From Phycisphaerales bacterium (GTDB lineage Bacteria > Planctomycetota > Phycisphaerae > Phycisphaerales > UBA1924), in assembly GCA_027019265.1 (NCBI GenBank), contig JALUWX010000121.1, positions 1-64,000 of the forward strand: a stretch of DNA of 64,000 nt, written 5' to 3'. A program made the position numbers and the translations under genes. The first letter of the stretch is position 1. Every line of letters starts with the position of its first letter. Below the pieces are notes generated by a model. The model was not told where the DNA came from and did no database searches. It worked only from the letters and a program-made list of their open reading frames with translations. Below are positions 63,879 to 64,000 of this stretch, in pieces.

Positions 63879-64000
63879 ATGAAAATCACCCGCCGATTCA
63901 CCAAGGAAGGTACCGACCCGTTCGCCACGACCGAGTGGACGACCAGGTCGAGTCGGATCACCAACCCCGACGGCTCCGTCGTGTTCGAAATGCCGGACGC
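63879..64000 (+). CDS. nrdJ: Vitamin B12-dependent ribonucleotide reductase, 3' truncated
   Basis: Only 40 codons are visible. The start, MKITRRFTKEGTDPF followed by NPDGSVVFEMPDA, matches the N-terminus of class II (adenosylcobalamin-dependent) ribonucleoside-diphosphate reductase, which reduces ribonucleotides to deoxyribonucleotides. The catalytic part lies beyond the window edge. It shares the dNTP-supply theme with dcd. ATG 63879 is chosen by similarity; an upstream ATG at 63871 is out of frame. Confidence 0.85.
   Translation, partial: MKITRRFTKEGTDPFATTEWTTRSSRITNPDGSVVFEMPD

Overview
The window is GC-rich, densely coded and almost entirely chromosomal housekeeping and envelope DNA. 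It suggests a planctomycete, most likely class Phycisphaerae. The support is a set of exported proteins ending in PEP-CTERM-like tails (a proline/glycine turn, a hydrophobic helix, then RRR) together with a second set ending in a Cys-bounded, two-repeat dockerin-like domain, plus homologues typical of that group. The taxonomic call is inference; no rRNA or tRNA gene was seen.

Layout. 1-4026: end of a cell-elongation operon (PBP2, RodA) followed by RsmG. 4023-12077: a small low-GC orphan, DinG helicase, phosphomannomutase/phosphoglucomutase, a KAP-like membrane NTPase coupled to an FkbM methyltransferase, and a membrane cluster (two zinc-ribbon proteins, DUF2752, an orphan). 12150-14732: PcrA/UvrD. 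14852-35553: mainly exported proteins (beta-helix-like, LamG, S1 protease, laminin-B-like; PEP-CTERM or dockerin-like ends), interrupted by a solitary HsdR-N-type nuclease, an amino-acid permease/UspA fusion, a Ser/Thr kinase and infC. 35662-45432: HIT protein, NfeD/ClpP-like exported protein, UvrB, an exported esterase, UvrA and a YCII protein. 45458-53635: SMC, GcvH and a LolCDE/MacB-type ABC exporter. 53647-61653: 3D-domain protein, TauE exporter, PyrD, a TPR-YggX fusion, a TIM-barrel protein, Cmk, PlsC and a FlgI-like/HEAT lipoprotein. 61654-62642: about 1 kb without a convincing gene. 62643-64000: Dcd, an AT-rich island with a Cas2/VapD-like small protein, and the start of a B12-dependent ribonucleotide reductase.

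Functional links. PBP2 and RodA form the elongasome peptidoglycan synthase. UvrA, UvrB, PcrA/UvrD and DinG lie within 40 kb, giving most of nucleotide-excision repair plus two repair helicases. Dcd and the reductase both feed dNTP supply. Cmk and PlsC form a common bacterial pair.

Most unusual points: a probable AUC start for infC; -10 hexamers five to seven bases before start codons at several genes, which suggests leaderless mRNAs; fusion or rearranged proteins (TPR-YggX, FlgI-HEAT, GspE-N/MshEN-like kinase, permease-Usp); substituted metal ligands in UvrA and DinG; and the AT-rich island next to the reductase with a Cas2-like gene, strong hairpins and a 13-bp flanking repeat. No CRISPR array, IS element or complete new defence system was found.
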